Positions 26,280 through 35,166 of a DNA stretch of 64,000 nucleotides are shown here, piece by piece. The stretch is from Marinomonas piezotolerans (GTDB lineage: Bacteria; Pseudomonadota; Gammaproteobacteria; Pseudomonadales; Marinomonadaceae). The notes beneath the pieces are model-generated. The model did not search any database and had not been told where the DNA came from. It was given only the letters and a program-made list of their open reading frames with translations. The position numbers were made by a program, and so were the translations under genes. How positions within the stretch are numbered: the stretch's first letter is position 1; each line of letters begins with the position of its first letter. Where the stretch lies: contig NZ_QKRA01000004.1 in assembly GCF_003362755.1 (NCBI RefSeq), forward strand, positions 186,001-250,000. The letters are read 5' to 3'.

Positions 26280-27113
26280 ATGCAGAGCAGTACTAATACA
26301 ATTTCTCCTGGCGGATACGATCGATTTCGTAAATACCTGCAAAAGGAAAGTGGTATCTCACTTAGTGAGAACAAGCAGTATTTGGTAGCGAGCCGCCTCG
26401 GTAAGCTACTAGAACGCGAGAAATTTACCAAGATTGAAATGCTGGTTGATGCGTTAGAGCGTGGTGGGCGAATGTCTAAGCTACGTGAAGAAGTGATAAA
26501 TGCGATGACGACAAACGAAACACTTTGGTTTCGAGATAGTCATCCATTTAAGATCCTTAAAGATGTGGTGTTGCCAGAGTTTACACAGCGCCCCTTGAAG
26601 ATCTGGTCGGCTGCTTCGTCTACGGGCCAAGAGCCTTATTCCATTAGTATGATCTTGGATGAGTATAAGCAATCCAAGCCCGGTGCGTTAAAGGCTGGTG
26701 AGCGCATTATCGCAACCGATATCTGTACCAATATACTAATGCATGCAAAGCAAGGGCAATATGACAGCCTTGCGATTGCAAGAGGGCTTAGCCCTGATAA
26801 ACAAACGCGTTATTTTGAAAAGCTTTCTGATACGGTCTGGAAAGTGAAACCATCAATTGCTTCTCGGGTTGAGTTTCGGCACTTGAATTTGATCGATTCG
26901 TTTGGTTCGCTGGGCAAGTTCGACATTATCTTTTGTCGCAATGTGCTGATTTATTTTACTGCCGAAACCAAGTTGGACATCCTTCGTCGAATGCACGCTA
27001 GTTTAAATCCTGGAGGTTTTTTGTTTCTGGGAGGATCTGAAGCATTGAGTGGAATGTCGTCTATGTTCGATATCGTTCAATGCCATCCTGGTATTGTATA
27101 CCGCGCTAAGTAA
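26280..27113 (+). CDS. cheR: Chemotaxis protein methyltransferase CheR
   Basis: 277 aa from ATG 26280, preceded by AGGAGATGG; an in-frame start 24 bases earlier is less likely. An N-terminal CheR helical domain precedes the SAM-dependent methyltransferase domain, with WSAASSTGQEPYSISM, IIATDICTN, FDIIFCRNVLIYF and the closing LFLGGSEAL. It methylates glutamates on chemoreceptors such as the MCP at 17046. Confidence 0.95.
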   Translation: MQSSTNTISPGGYDRFRKYLQKESGISLSENKQYLVASRLGKLLEREKFTKIEMLVDALERGGRMSKLREEVINAMTTNETLWFRDSHPFKILKDVVLPEFTQRPLKIWSAASSTGQEPYSISMILDEYKQSKPGALKAGERIIATDICTNILMHAKQGQYDSLAIARGLSPDKQTRYFEKLSDTVWKVKPSIASRVEFRHLNLIDSFGSLGKFDIIFCRNVLIYFTAETKLDILRRMHASLNPGGFLFLGGSEALSGMSSMFDIVQCHPGIVYRAK

Positions 27114-27138
27114 TTACCTTTCTCATTAATACCTCATG

Positions 27139-27171
27139 ACGGCAACATCTATTGTAGAGTTGCCGTTTTTT
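27139..27171 (+). terminator. Rho-independent terminator after cheR
   Basis: Stem ACGGCAAC/GTTGCCGT (27139-27146, 27159-27166), extended by TCT/AGA inside the loop, followed by six T. It separates cheVR from the flgB operon. Confidence 0.85.
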
Positions 27172-27237
27172 GTTTGCCGCCTCTTGCCGCCTTCCTATTT
27201 TGTTTTGCTAAGTGTTTGAATTTATTTATTTTTTATT

Positions 27238-27254
27238 TTGGCATTCATTTTGCT
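27238..27254 (+). promoter_or_regulatory. Sigma-54 promoter of the flgB operon
   Basis: TTGGCATTCATTTTGCT has GG and GC elements at the -24/-12 spacing of RpoN promoters (consensus TTGGCAC-N5-TTGC). It lies 40 bases upstream of flgB and just after the cheR terminator. Middle flagellar genes are RpoN-dependent in Vibrio and Pseudomonas. Confidence 0.75.
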
Positions 27255-27293
27255 AAATACATTGTAGAAATCAAATTACAGAACGAGGGTCAG

Positions 27294-27689
27294 ATGGCTA
27301 TTTCCTTTAACGACGCATTTGCTGGACACGACAAAACGTTGCTTTTTCGCAGCGCGAGAGCGTCTGTTTTGGCAAATAACATCGCTAACGCAGATACGCC
27401 ACATTATAAAGCGCGTGATATTTCTTTTGATTCTATGCTTGAGTCAGAAAGAAGTCGCCTTACGTTAGCGGGCCGTGATGATCGACATATTCATAGCTCT
27501 AGCTCGGTCGAAGGTGATGATGATTTGCTTTATCGTAATCCAAGTCAGCCGTCTCTTGATGGTAACACTGTGGATATGCAGCGTGAGCAAGCTGAATACG
27601 CCCAAAACTCGTTGCAATTTGATACAAGTTTTATGCTTTTGGAAAGAAAGATTAGCGGCATGAAAAAAGCGCTAACTGGAGGTCAATAA
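27294..27689 (+). CDS. flgB: Flagellar basal-body rod protein FlgB
   Basis: 131 aa from ATG 27294 (GAGGGT site upstream), giving the normal FlgB length; an upstream in-frame start would add 40 residues encoded by the promoter region. N-terminal rod motif ARASVLANNIANADTPHYKA is conserved. Proximal rod component, exported by the flagellar secretion system. First gene of flgBCDE. Confidence 0.94.
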   Translation: MAISFNDAFAGHDKTLLFRSARASVLANNIANADTPHYKARDISFDSMLESERSRLTLAGRDDRHIHSSSSVEGDDDLLYRNPSQPSLDGNTVDMQREQAEYAQNSLQFDTSFMLLERKISGMKKALTGGQ

Positions 27690-27691
27690 TA

Positions 27692-28144
27692 ATGTCTTTA
27701 AGTAATATTTTTGCCATTTCTGGTTCCGCAATGAGTGCCCAAACCGTTCGATTAAATACGGTCGCTAGTAACATTGCCAACGCTGACAGTGTCGCCAGTT
27801 CAGTAGATCAAACATATCGTGCTCGTAAGCCTGTATTTGAGCAAATGATGACGGAAGAGATGCGTCAGCGGGGCTGGAGCGCTTCCGATGATGTGATGGA
27901 AGGCTCTGCTGGGATGGGGGTTCATGTCGCGGGTATTGTTGAATCGGATGCGCCTCTTAAAGCACGTTTCGAGCCTGATAGCCCAATGGCAAACGAAGAA
28001 GGTTATGTTTTCTATCCAAATGTGAATCCAGTCGAAGAAATGGCTGACATGATGTCTGCGTCACGCTCTTTCCAAACTAACGTTGAAATTATGAATTCTG
28101 CGAAAAGTATGATGCAGAAAATGTTGACCTTAGGTCAGTCCTAA
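27692..28144 (+). CDS. flgC: Flagellar basal-body rod protein FlgC
   Basis: 150 aa rod protein with the N-terminal signature (GSAMSAQTVRLNTVASNIAN) and C-terminal NVEIMNSAKSMMQKMLTLGQ that form the coiled-coil shared by rod, hook and filament proteins. Two bases separate it from flgB. Confidence 0.95.
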   Translation: MSLSNIFAISGSAMSAQTVRLNTVASNIANADSVASSVDQTYRARKPVFEQMMTEEMRQRGWSASDDVMEGSAGMGVHVAGIVESDAPLKARFEPDSPMANEEGYVFYPNVNPVEEMADMMSASRSFQTNVEIMNSAKSMMQKMLTLGQS

Positions 28145-28155
28145 GGAGGTAAATT

Positions 28156-28869
28156 ATGTCTAATGTTTCCTCTAATTCGGCTTTGTCTAATCTGATCTCG
28201 CAGTACGGGACAGACAAAGCGAAAGCAAAGAGCGGTGTTGGTGAAGACACAAATGTCGGTCAGTCCGGCAGCAGTACATCACCTTTAGCCGATCAAGATG
28301 TGTTTATGAAGCTCTATATTGAACAGCTGAAAAACCAAGACCCAACATCGCCACAAGAAACAGGTGATATGGTGTCACAAATGGCTCAGTTTAGTTCTTT
28401 AGAGCAGCTTACAAGTATGGCTTCCCAAATGTCGTCTATGTCGGAATCTTTGATTTCTAGCCAAGCACTAACGGCTTCTACATTGGTTGGCTCCTATGTG
28501 TATGTGGAGCAAGACAAGGCTGCGGTGACGGAAGGGAGTGCGACATTCGTTAAGACCTCATTTACGGACGATTCGGTTGCGAATACCCTGAGTATCTATG
28601 ACCGTTCTGGAAACTTGGTGAAGTCCACAGCGTTGACTGATGAAGAGTTTGTTTGGGATGGTCGAGATGCAGAGGGCAATCCAGTAGAAGAAGGTATTTA
28701 TAGTTTCATTGCGACCTCGACAAACAGCGCAGGCGAAGTGACCAAACTATCGACGATGTTGCCAGCACGAATTAATGGCGTCACCATCAATGGTGAAGAC
28801 GGAACAACATTAAATGTTGCCGATTACGGCAAGCTAGCTCTGACTGATGAGCTGGAAATTTTAGGTTAG
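28156..28869 (+). CDS. flgD: Flagellar hook assembly scaffolding protein FlgD
   Basis: 237 aa hook cap. An N-terminal FlgD domain (DQDVFMKLYIEQLKNQDPTS, MAQFSSLEQL) is followed by the FlgD Ig/Tudor-like region (LSIYDRSGNLVKS, FVWDGRDAEGNPVEEGIYSF). It caps the growing hook for FlgE assembly and is then discarded. The ATG follows a strong AAGGAGG site. Confidence 0.94.
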   Translation: MSNVSSNSALSNLISQYGTDKAKAKSGVGEDTNVGQSGSSTSPLADQDVFMKLYIEQLKNQDPTSPQETGDMVSQMAQFSSLEQLTSMASQMSSMSESLISSQALTASTLVGSYVYVEQDKAAVTEGSATFVKTSFTDDSVANTLSIYDRSGNLVKSTALTDEEFVWDGRDAEGNPVEEGIYSFIATSTNSAGEVTKLSTMLPARINGVTINGEDGTTLNVADYGKLALTDELEILG

Positions 28870-28882
28870 CGGAGGAATTCTC

Positions 28883-30565
28883 ATGGGTTTTAATACGGCA
28901 CTTTCTGGTATCAAAGCGTCTGCTGATTTCCTCAGTACGACAGGTAACAACATTGCTAACTCTGATACAACAGGGTTTAAAAAATCTCGCATTGAGTTTG
29001 GTGACTTGTACAACACAAGTGTCATTGGTGCGGGCAGCAGCAACACCATTGGTAGCGGTGTGAGTGTGAACAACATCGCTCAAGAGTTCTCATCAGGTAA
29101 CATTGCCTACACCGACAATAACTTGGATTTGGCAATTGATGGGACAGGCTTCTTTGTTTTGGATGTAGGTGGTACACAAGCCTATACACGTGCAGGGGAT
29201 TTTAAGATTGATGAAGAGGGCTACTTAGTTACTAATGATGGTGGCTATGTTCAAGGTTATAATGCTTCTAATGGCGTAATCGGTGGCTTCCTAGATGATT
29301 TAATCGTACCGACAGACCGTATTGCTCCTGAAGCAACCAGTGCATTGACCATTGAAACGAACTTAGACTCTGAGGCGGAAGACATCCCTCCTTACATTGC
29401 GTCTTCTTTTGATCCTTCTGATCCGGATACGTACACCTACACGCAAACAGCTAATGATACGAGTGTTCCACCTCAAGTTGTAACCTTGTACTACGCTAAA
29501 GCTGAAGCGCCGAATACTTATCAGGTGTATGCAACCGTTGATGGTGAACAGCTAGACGGTACGGGTACGCCATATTTAGGTGATACTTTTGTCACATTTG
29601 ATGATGCGGAAGGTACGTTCACAGCATCTGCAGCGGGTGGTGGTACAGCACAACCGTTTGCTCCAATATACTCTGGTGCAACCGAACCGACGAACGCGGC
29701 TAACTTAAGTGCTCCGGCTGCAGTCGCTGCGATTACTGTTGCATCAGGTGTCCCTGTGACGTTTGACTTTAACGGTGCCGCACCAGACATCGCGACGCCA
29801 GACAACTATGCAAGACGCGCATTTGATCCAGCAGATCCAGAAACGTACACCTATGGTAATACTAATACCGTTTATGATGCGTTAGGTGAATCTCATACGA
29901 TCGGTTATTACTTCATCAAACAAGGTGAAGACAATACATGGGAAGTCAAAGTAACGGTTGATGGCGAAACAACGAATGCCAGTGGTAACCCATTCCTAGA
30001 TGAAGATACGGTAGTGACCTTTGACTCAGAAGGTAATATCTCAGGTACCTATGTAGGTTATGCTCCTTATGCGGTTGCGAACCCAACACCACTAAGTATT
30101 ACTGGCTGGGATCCAACTGATGCGTTTGCGGAGCTTTCAATTGATTTGGGGGCTTCTACTCAATATGCATTGACCAGCTCTGATACATATAGCCAAAACG
30201 GTTATGCAGCAGGTGAGTTGCAAGGTGTGAGCTTTGACGATAATGGTTTCTTGATCGCGAGTTACACGAACCAACAGACTGCTGTCCTAGGTCAAATTGC
30301 ATTGGCTGCTTTTGATAATGTGGATGGATTGACGCCAGCAGGTAACACGTCTTGGGTGGCAAGCTCTGACTCCGGAGCGGCAAATGTCGGCAAACCTAAC
30401 ACTGGGACCTTTGGCAGTATTCAAGGTGGCGCACTGGAAGAGTCTAACGTAGACATTACAGAGGAGCTGGTAGCCTTGATTGAGGCGCAGCGTAATTATC
30501 AAGCTAACTCTAAGACCTTAGAGACCGAAAACACTGTGACACAGACGATTATCAACCTTCGTTAA
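28883..30565 (+). CDS. flgE: Flagellar hook protein FlgE (long form)
   Basis: 560 aa, hook subunit. The conserved N-terminal domain (MGFNTALSGIKASADFLSTT, NNIANSDTTGFKKS) and C-terminal domain (GGALEESNVDITEELVALIE) flank a long central region. Enteric FlgE has about 400 residues, so roughly 150 extra residues sit in the surface-exposed middle, rich in Ala, Thr, Gly and Asp and including two similar SFDPSDPDTYTY / AFDPADPETYTY segments. These look like an internally repeated hook domain. Followed by a terminator. Confidence 0.94.
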   Translation: MGFNTALSGIKASADFLSTTGNNIANSDTTGFKKSRIEFGDLYNTSVIGAGSSNTIGSGVSVNNIAQEFSSGNIAYTDNNLDLAIDGTGFFVLDVGGTQAYTRAGDFKIDEEGYLVTNDGGYVQGYNASNGVIGGFLDDLIVPTDRIAPEATSALTIETNLDSEAEDIPPYIASSFDPSDPDTYTYTQTANDTSVPPQVVTLYYAKAEAPNTYQVYATVDGEQLDGTGTPYLGDTFVTFDDAEGTFTASAAGGGTAQPFAPIYSGATEPTNAANLSAPAAVAAITVASGVPVTFDFNGAAPDIATPDNYARRAFDPADPETYTYGNTNTVYDALGESHTIGYYFIKQGEDNTWEVKVTVDGETTNASGNPFLDEDTVVTFDSEGNISGTYVGYAPYAVANPTPLSITGWDPTDAFAELSIDLGASTQYALTSSDTYSQNGYAAGELQGVSFDDNGFLIASYTNQQTAVLGQIALAAFDNVDGLTPAGNTSWVASSDSGAANVGKPNTGTFGSIQGGALEESNVDITEELVALIEAQRNYQANSKTLETENTVTQTIINLR

Positions 30566-30592
30566 CGTCTGATTAAGCCGTTATCTACACAG

Positions 30593-30622
30593 AAAAGCCC
30601 AGCAATTAGCTGGGCTTTTTTT
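30593..30622 (+). terminator. Rho-independent terminator after flgE
   Basis: Stem AAAAGCCCAGC/GCTGGGCTTTT with a 5-base loop, continuing into a run of seven T. It ends the flgBCDE transcript. Confidence 0.92.
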
Positions 30623-30643
30623 GTTTATATCAGTCTCTATGAG

Positions 30644-30659
30644 TTGGCATGGTATTTGT
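30644..30659 (+). promoter_or_regulatory. Sigma-54-like promoter before flgF
   Basis: TTGGCATGGTATTTGT keeps the GG and -12 G at RpoN spacing, but has TTGT instead of TTGC at -12. It lies just after the flgE terminator and 44 bases before flgF, where a promoter is needed. Confidence 0.55.
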
Positions 30660-30702
30660 TAATAGATATGGATAGCAAACGATTATGATGAATAGGTGAG
30701 GT

Positions 30703-31443
30703 ATGGATAGAGCTTTGTATTTGGCGATGACGGGTGGTACTCAAGTCATGAGTGCTCAGGCTATTCACGCCAACAATCTAGCAAACGTCTCTACGACTGG
30801 CTTCCGCGCAGATTTTGAGCAAGCTCGGTCGATGCAAATCAATGGTGACTATTACCCATCGCGCGTCTTTGCGATGACAGAAAACCCAGGGACTCGTTTT
30901 GATCAGGGGGCATTGCAGCAAACTGGCCGTGATATGGATATCGCAATTCAAGATAAAGGTTTCATCGCAGCTCTAGATAGCACGGGCCAAGAAGTTTACA
31001 CCCGAGCTGGGGATCTTCAGTTGACCGTGGCTGGACAGTTGATCACCGGAACAGGGTTACCTGTTGTAGGGATTGAAGGCCCGATTTTCTTACCCCCAGT
31101 GGATTCGCTTGAAATCAGCGAAGACGGCACGATTTCGATTATCCCTCAAGGCGGGGATGGGACGCAGGTGACCGCCTTGAATCGCATCAAGTTGGTATCG
31201 GCTGATCCTGAAGAACTAACAAAAAGTGAAGATGGCTTGATCCGTTCGAAGAATGGTCAGCCATTGGAGCAAGACAATACCATTCAAGTGTTGTCAGGTT
31301 TTATAGAAGGTAGCAACGTCAACGCGGTGGAAGAAATGACCAAAATTATGGAGCTTGCTCGCCGTTTTGAAATGAACATTAAAATTATGGACACCGTGCG
31401 AAATAACGAGACGGCGTCAGCCAAGATTTTAGGTCGTAATTAG
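30703..31443 (+). CDS. flgF: Flagellar basal-body rod protein FlgF
   Basis: 246 aa proximal rod component with the rod/hook N-terminus (QAIHANNLANVSTTGFRADF) and the C-terminal ALDTV-like coiled-coil (EEMTKIMELARRFEMNIKIM). Opens the flgFGHIJ block after a terminator and a probable RpoN promoter; a good AGGTGAGG site precedes the ATG. Confidence 0.94.
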   Translation: MDRALYLAMTGGTQVMSAQAIHANNLANVSTTGFRADFEQARSMQINGDYYPSRVFAMTENPGTRFDQGALQQTGRDMDIAIQDKGFIAALDSTGQEVYTRAGDLQLTVAGQLITGTGLPVVGIEGPIFLPPVDSLEISEDGTISIIPQGGDGTQVTALNRIKLVSADPEELTKSEDGLIRSKNGQPLEQDNTIQVLSGFIEGSNVNAVEEMTKIMELARRFEMNIKIMDTVRNNETASAKILGRN

Positions 31444-31481
31444 TATTACGTTTAACGACACGCTTTTGTAAGGGGAAAGGT

Positions 31482-32267
31482 ATGCATTCTGCACTATGGG
31501 TCGCAAAAACCGGTTTGTCTGCTATGGACAAGCAGTTATCAGTGATTTCGAACAACTTAGCGAACGTTTCCACCACTGCTTTTAAGAAAGACCGTTCAGT
31601 TTTTGAGAACTTGATGTACCAAACATTGCGAGCTCCAGGAGGCTTGTCTGCACAAAACACGGAGCTCCCATCAGGTTTACAAATTGGCTCAGGGGTACGT
31701 GTCACTGGAACCCAAAAGAACTTTTCTGAAGGGGATTACAACGTCACGGACCGTCAGCTAGATGTTGCCGTTCAGGGGGCTGGCTTTTTCCAGATTTTAC
31801 AACCTGATGGTTCACTTGCTTATACCCGTGATGGTTCTTTTCAGTTGAATAGTAATGGTGAGGTCGTTGACTCCAGTGGCATGCTGTTGCAGCCAACGAT
31901 CACCATTGATCCTGATGTCGTTGAAATTACCATTGGTGAAGATGGTGTTGTGTCAGTGTTACGAGCGGGTGAAACGGACACTGAAGAAGTCGGTGCCATT
32001 AACACCGCAAACTTTATTAACCCTGCGGGTTTAAATTTCCTAGGTAGTAACCTTTATAAAGAAACAACAGCTAGCGGCGCGCCTATTGTAGGAGTTCCTG
32101 GAGAAGATGGCTTAGGGTCAATTAGCCAGGGGATGCTGGAGTCGTCGAATGTGAACTCCATTGAAGAGTTGGTGAATATGATTACGACTCAGCGCGCCTA
32201 TGAAATGAATTCTAAAGTAATCTCAACCGCTGATGGTATGTTGAGCTTCGTTAACCAGCAGTTATAA
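31482..32267 (+). CDS. flgG: Flagellar distal rod protein FlgG
   Basis: 261 aa, the standard FlgG length. N-terminal MHSALWVAKTGLSAMDKQLS and VISNNLANVSTTAFKK, and C-terminal SSNVNSIEELVNMITTQRAY, are diagnostic. It forms the distal rod through the L and P rings. Preceded by an AAGGGGAAAGG site. Confidence 0.96.
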   Translation: MHSALWVAKTGLSAMDKQLSVISNNLANVSTTAFKKDRSVFENLMYQTLRAPGGLSAQNTELPSGLQIGSGVRVTGTQKNFSEGDYNVTDRQLDVAVQGAGFFQILQPDGSLAYTRDGSFQLNSNGEVVDSSGMLLQPTITIDPDVVEITIGEDGVVSVLRAGETDTEEVGAINTANFINPAGLNFLGSNLYKETTASGAPIVGVPGEDGLGSISQGMLESSNVNSIEELVNMITTQRAYEMNSKVISTADGMLSFVNQQL

Positions 32268-32284
32268 ACAAGGGTAATTAAACG

Positions 32285-32944
32285 ATGCGTAACCTACTTG
32301 TTTTGCTTCCTATTTTGTTAGTCGGGTGTGCAGCGGTTGAGCAAACGCCTGTGGCAGATGAACCTTTTTATGCGCCCGTGATCCAGCCAACAATGCAGTA
32401 TGCGCAGGTAACGGATGGCGGTATCTATCAGACGGGAATGGGGGATGTCTTCTTTGGTGATAAAAAAGCAAGACAAGTGGGAGACGTGTTGACAGTGACG
32501 CTTTCTGAGAGCACGAGTTCCACAAAATCCAATGCCGCAAACGTAAGTAAGTCATCGTCGTCCACGATACAGAACCCTACTATTCTAGGTGTTCCGATTG
32601 GTCTGGATACAGAACTACCAGGTATGAATAGCGATTTTGCTGGCAGTGCTGATGCGAACCAAAGTAATAGCCTTACAGGTAGTATTACGGTCACCGTTTA
32701 CGAGGTATATCCTAATGGCTTATTGGCAGTGCGTGGCGAAAAGTGGATCACGCTGAATCGCGGACAAGAATACATCCGTTTGTCTGGCTTGGTGCGTGAA
32801 GAAGATATAAGCTCTGACAATACAGTCCAATCAACGCGTTTGGCCGATGCTCGTATTGCATACTCTGGCACAGGTGAGCTGGCTGCTGGCAGTGAGCAGG
32901 GTTGGTTGACGCGTATCGTGAATTCGAGCTGGTTACCCTTTTAG
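32285..32944 (+). CDS. flgH: Flagellar L-ring lipoprotein FlgH
   Basis: 219 aa outer-membrane lipoprotein. The signal peptide ends in a lipobox LLVGC with Cys15 as the lipidation site. Body motifs GDVLTVTLSESTSSTKSNAA and NGLLAVRGEKWITLNRGQEY are typical of FlgH. Forms the L ring around the distal rod. Confidence 0.95.
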   Translation: MRNLLVLLPILLVGCAAVEQTPVADEPFYAPVIQPTMQYAQVTDGGIYQTGMGDVFFGDKKARQVGDVLTVTLSESTSSTKSNAANVSKSSSSTIQNPTILGVPIGLDTELPGMNSDFAGSADANQSNSLTGSITVTVYEVYPNGLLAVRGEKWITLNRGQEYIRLSGLVREEDISSDNTVQSTRLADARIAYSGTGELAAGSEQGWLTRIVNSSWLPF

Positions 32945-32956
32945 AGTGAGTTGAAC

Positions 32957-34042
32957 ATGAAATCATTGCTGATCATTACCGTTTTACTTGGATTGGTGTC
33001 AAACGCTGCGGCTGAGCGTTTAAAAGACATCGCGAGTGTTGCTGGTGTTCGTGACAACCAATTGTTTGGCTACGGATTGGTGATTGGCCTCAATGGTACG
33101 GGTGATGATACGGATTTCACTAACCAAAGTTTCATCAGTATGCTCAATCAATTTGGTATCACTTTGCCGGATGGCGCGAATACGGATTCTGATAATGTTG
33201 CTGCTGTTTCACTAACGGCAACATTGCCACCTTTTGCGAAGCCCGGACAAGCGATTGATGTCACCATCTCTTCATTAGGGAATGCGAGTAGTTTGCGTGG
33301 TGGTACCTTGTTGCTATCGGCGCTAAAGGGGGCAGATGGCCAAGTCTACGCTATTGCTCAAGGTAACCTAGTTGTAGGCGGTTTGGGCGTTAATGGTAAT
33401 GATGGCTCTCGTCAAAGTATTGCTATTCCCACCGTTGGCCGTATTCCAAATGGCGCGACGGTTGAAAAAGCTGTCGCAAACAGTTTCAACCGTGGTGATA
33501 CGTTAACGTTTAATTTAAATCGCCCAGATTTCACGACATCGAAACAAGTCGCAGAAAAAATTAATAGTTTGCTAGGCCCTGGGGTGGCTCAATCTTTAGA
33601 CGCCACGTCCATACGTGTGACCGCTCCGCGTGATCCATCGCAGCGTGTTACCTTCTTATCGGTTCTAGAAAATTTAGAAGTTCAACTTGGTCAAGAGCGT
33701 GCGAAAATTATCGTTAATTCGCGTACCGGTACGATTATTATTGGGCAAAACGTGACCGTCTCTCCTGCCGCTGTAACGCATGGGAGTCTCACAGTGACGA
33801 TCATGGCAAACCCCGAAATTGGTCAGCCTGATTTGCCAAACGGACAACCTGCATTGGCACCTCGCCAAGAGGTGCAGACTGATGAAGACAGTGGTCACAT
33901 GTTTGTATTTAATCCTGGCGCTTCGTTGAATGACATTGTGCGCGCTGTGAATCAAGTGGGTGCTGCACCTGGGGATGTGATGGCTATTTTAGAAGGCTTA
34001 AAACAAGCTGGTGCGTTGAATGCGGATGTGGTAGTAATTTAG
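32957..34042 (+). CDS. flgI: Flagellar P-ring protein FlgI
   Basis: 361 aa from ATG 32957; an in-frame TTG two codons earlier is not needed. Signal peptide of about 20 residues (VSNAAA-ER), then [20 protein letters not shown] and [11 protein letters not shown], highly conserved in FlgI. Assembles the periplasmic P ring, aided by FlgA (24494). Ends with the conserved [16 protein letters not shown]. Confidence 0.95.
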   Translation: MKSLLIITVLLGLVSNAAAERLKDIASVAGVRDNQLFGYGLVIGLNGTGDDTDFTNQSFISMLNQFGITLPDGANTDSDNVAAVSLTATLPPFAKPGQAIDVTISSLGNASSLRGGTLLLSALKGADGQVYAIAQGNLVVGGLGVNGNDGSRQSIAIPTVGRIPNGATVEKAVANSFNRGDTLTFNLNRPDFTTSKQVAEKINSLLGPGVAQSLDATSIRVTAPRDPSQRVTFLSVLENLEVQLGQERAKIIVNSRTGTIIIGQNVTVSPAAVTHGSLTVTIMANPEIGQPDLPNGQPALAPRQEVQTDEDSGHMFVFNPGASLNDIVRAVNQVGAAPGDVMAILEGLKQAGALNADVVVI

Positions 34043-34053
34043 GTGGCTGGATT

Positions 34054-35031
34054 ATGAATCGTGTCGATAACAGTGCTTTTTTCGCAGATTTTAACTCGTT
34101 AGCAAATTTAAAAACTCAAGCCCAAAAAGATCCTGATGCGGCCTTGGAAAAAGTCGCACAAGAATTTGAGGCGATCTTCATTAATATGCTGTTTAAAAAT
34201 ATGCGCAGTGCCAATGAGACGATTGGCGGCGGCTTATTTGATAGCTCGCAAACCAAACAATATACCGAGATGATGGACTCACAGCTGGCACAGTCGCTAG
34301 CTGGGTCAGGCGGTATTGGGCTAGCGAATGCTCTGGTACGGCAGTTTCAAGGCCAAGGTGTGGGTGCATCACAATCTGACGATAAAGGTAGTGAATCTGA
34401 CTTTTTGGCAAAACTGTCGACGCTTGATGCTCAGCAAGTTCAGGCTGTGGCCAAACGAGCGGCCCAAGAGCTTGCAAGTGTTTCCTTGAATACATCTTCG
34501 GCAGATGATTTGGTCGCGTCTGTAGCAGCCCCCGATAAAACGGTGTCTGCGAAAGATATAGCGTTTTCCGATCCTGATAGTTTTGTTGCGTCGCTATGGC
34601 CACATGCTCAAAAAGTAGGAGAAAAGCTTGGAGTAGATCCTAAAGCCATCCTAGCTCAAGCTGCTCTTGAAACGGGTTGGGGGAAATACCCAATGGCAAG
34701 ACATGATGGCACACCAAGCTACAATTTATTTGGCATTAAAGCAGATCATCGATGGTCTGGAGATAAAGCAGTTGTCTCAACTTTAGAGTTTCGTGCTGGG
34801 ATACCTAAGCAAGAAAAAGCCGCATTTCGTGCATATGAATCATTTGAGCAGAGCTTTGATGATTACGCTAATTTTTTACTGTCAGGTGATCGGTATAAAA
34901 ATGCCTTGCGTGTAGGCGGTGATGCGGCAAGTTTTGCCGCTTCCTTACAACAAAGCGGCTACGCAACGGATCCCAAGTACGCCGAAAAAATATCGAATAT
35001 CCTTTCTAGTCCTTGGTTTAAATCTCTTTAA
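34054..35031 (+). CDS. flgJ: Flagellar rod assembly protein / muramidase FlgJ
   Basis: 325 aa bifunctional protein. The N-terminal rod-binding domain (EKVAQEFEAIFINMLFKNMR, TEMMDSQLAQSLAGSGGIGL) is joined through a variable linker to a glucosaminidase-type peptidoglycan hydrolase domain (about 170-325), with AALETGWGKYPM and SYNLFGIKAD. It opens the cell wall for rod growth. Confidence 0.94.
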   Translation: MNRVDNSAFFADFNSLANLKTQAQKDPDAALEKVAQEFEAIFINMLFKNMRSANETIGGGLFDSSQTKQYTEMMDSQLAQSLAGSGGIGLANALVRQFQGQGVGASQSDDKGSESDFLAKLSTLDAQQVQAVAKRAAQELASVSLNTSSADDLVASVAAPDKTVSAKDIAFSDPDSFVASLWPHAQKVGEKLGVDPKAILAQAALETGWGKYPMARHDGTPSYNLFGIKADHRWSGDKAVVSTLEFRAGIPKQEKAAFRAYESFEQSFDDYANFLLSGDRYKNALRVGGDAASFAASLQQSGYATDPKYAEKISNILSSPWFKSL

Positions 35032-35056
35032 ATGCAATAGCTTAGCGACTTTCGCC

Positions 35057-35080
35057 GAAGATCGTTAGGAGATCTTCTTT
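35057..35080 (+). terminator. Terminator-like hairpin after flgJ
   Basis: Stem GAAGATC/GATCTTC with a 7-base loop and TTT after it. It is enclosed by a weaker outer repeat, ATGCAATA near 35033 and TATTGCAT near 35103. The T-tail is short, so termination may be partial. Confidence 0.55.
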
Positions 35081-35096
35081 ACCTCCTATGAATTGG

Positions 35097-35123
35097 TAAA
35101 GTTATTGCATCCTCTGTCGATAT
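35097..35123 (+). promoter_or_regulatory. Sigma-28 promoter of flgKL
   Basis: TAAAGTTA, 11-base spacer, GTCGATAT (consensus TAAAGTTT-N11-GCCGATAA). It lies 43 bases upstream of flgK, where late-gene expression is expected. Confidence 0.7.
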
Positions 35124-35166
35124 AGAAGATAGGCTTCTGTTTTTTCGTTTTTATGAGGTTAGTGGA

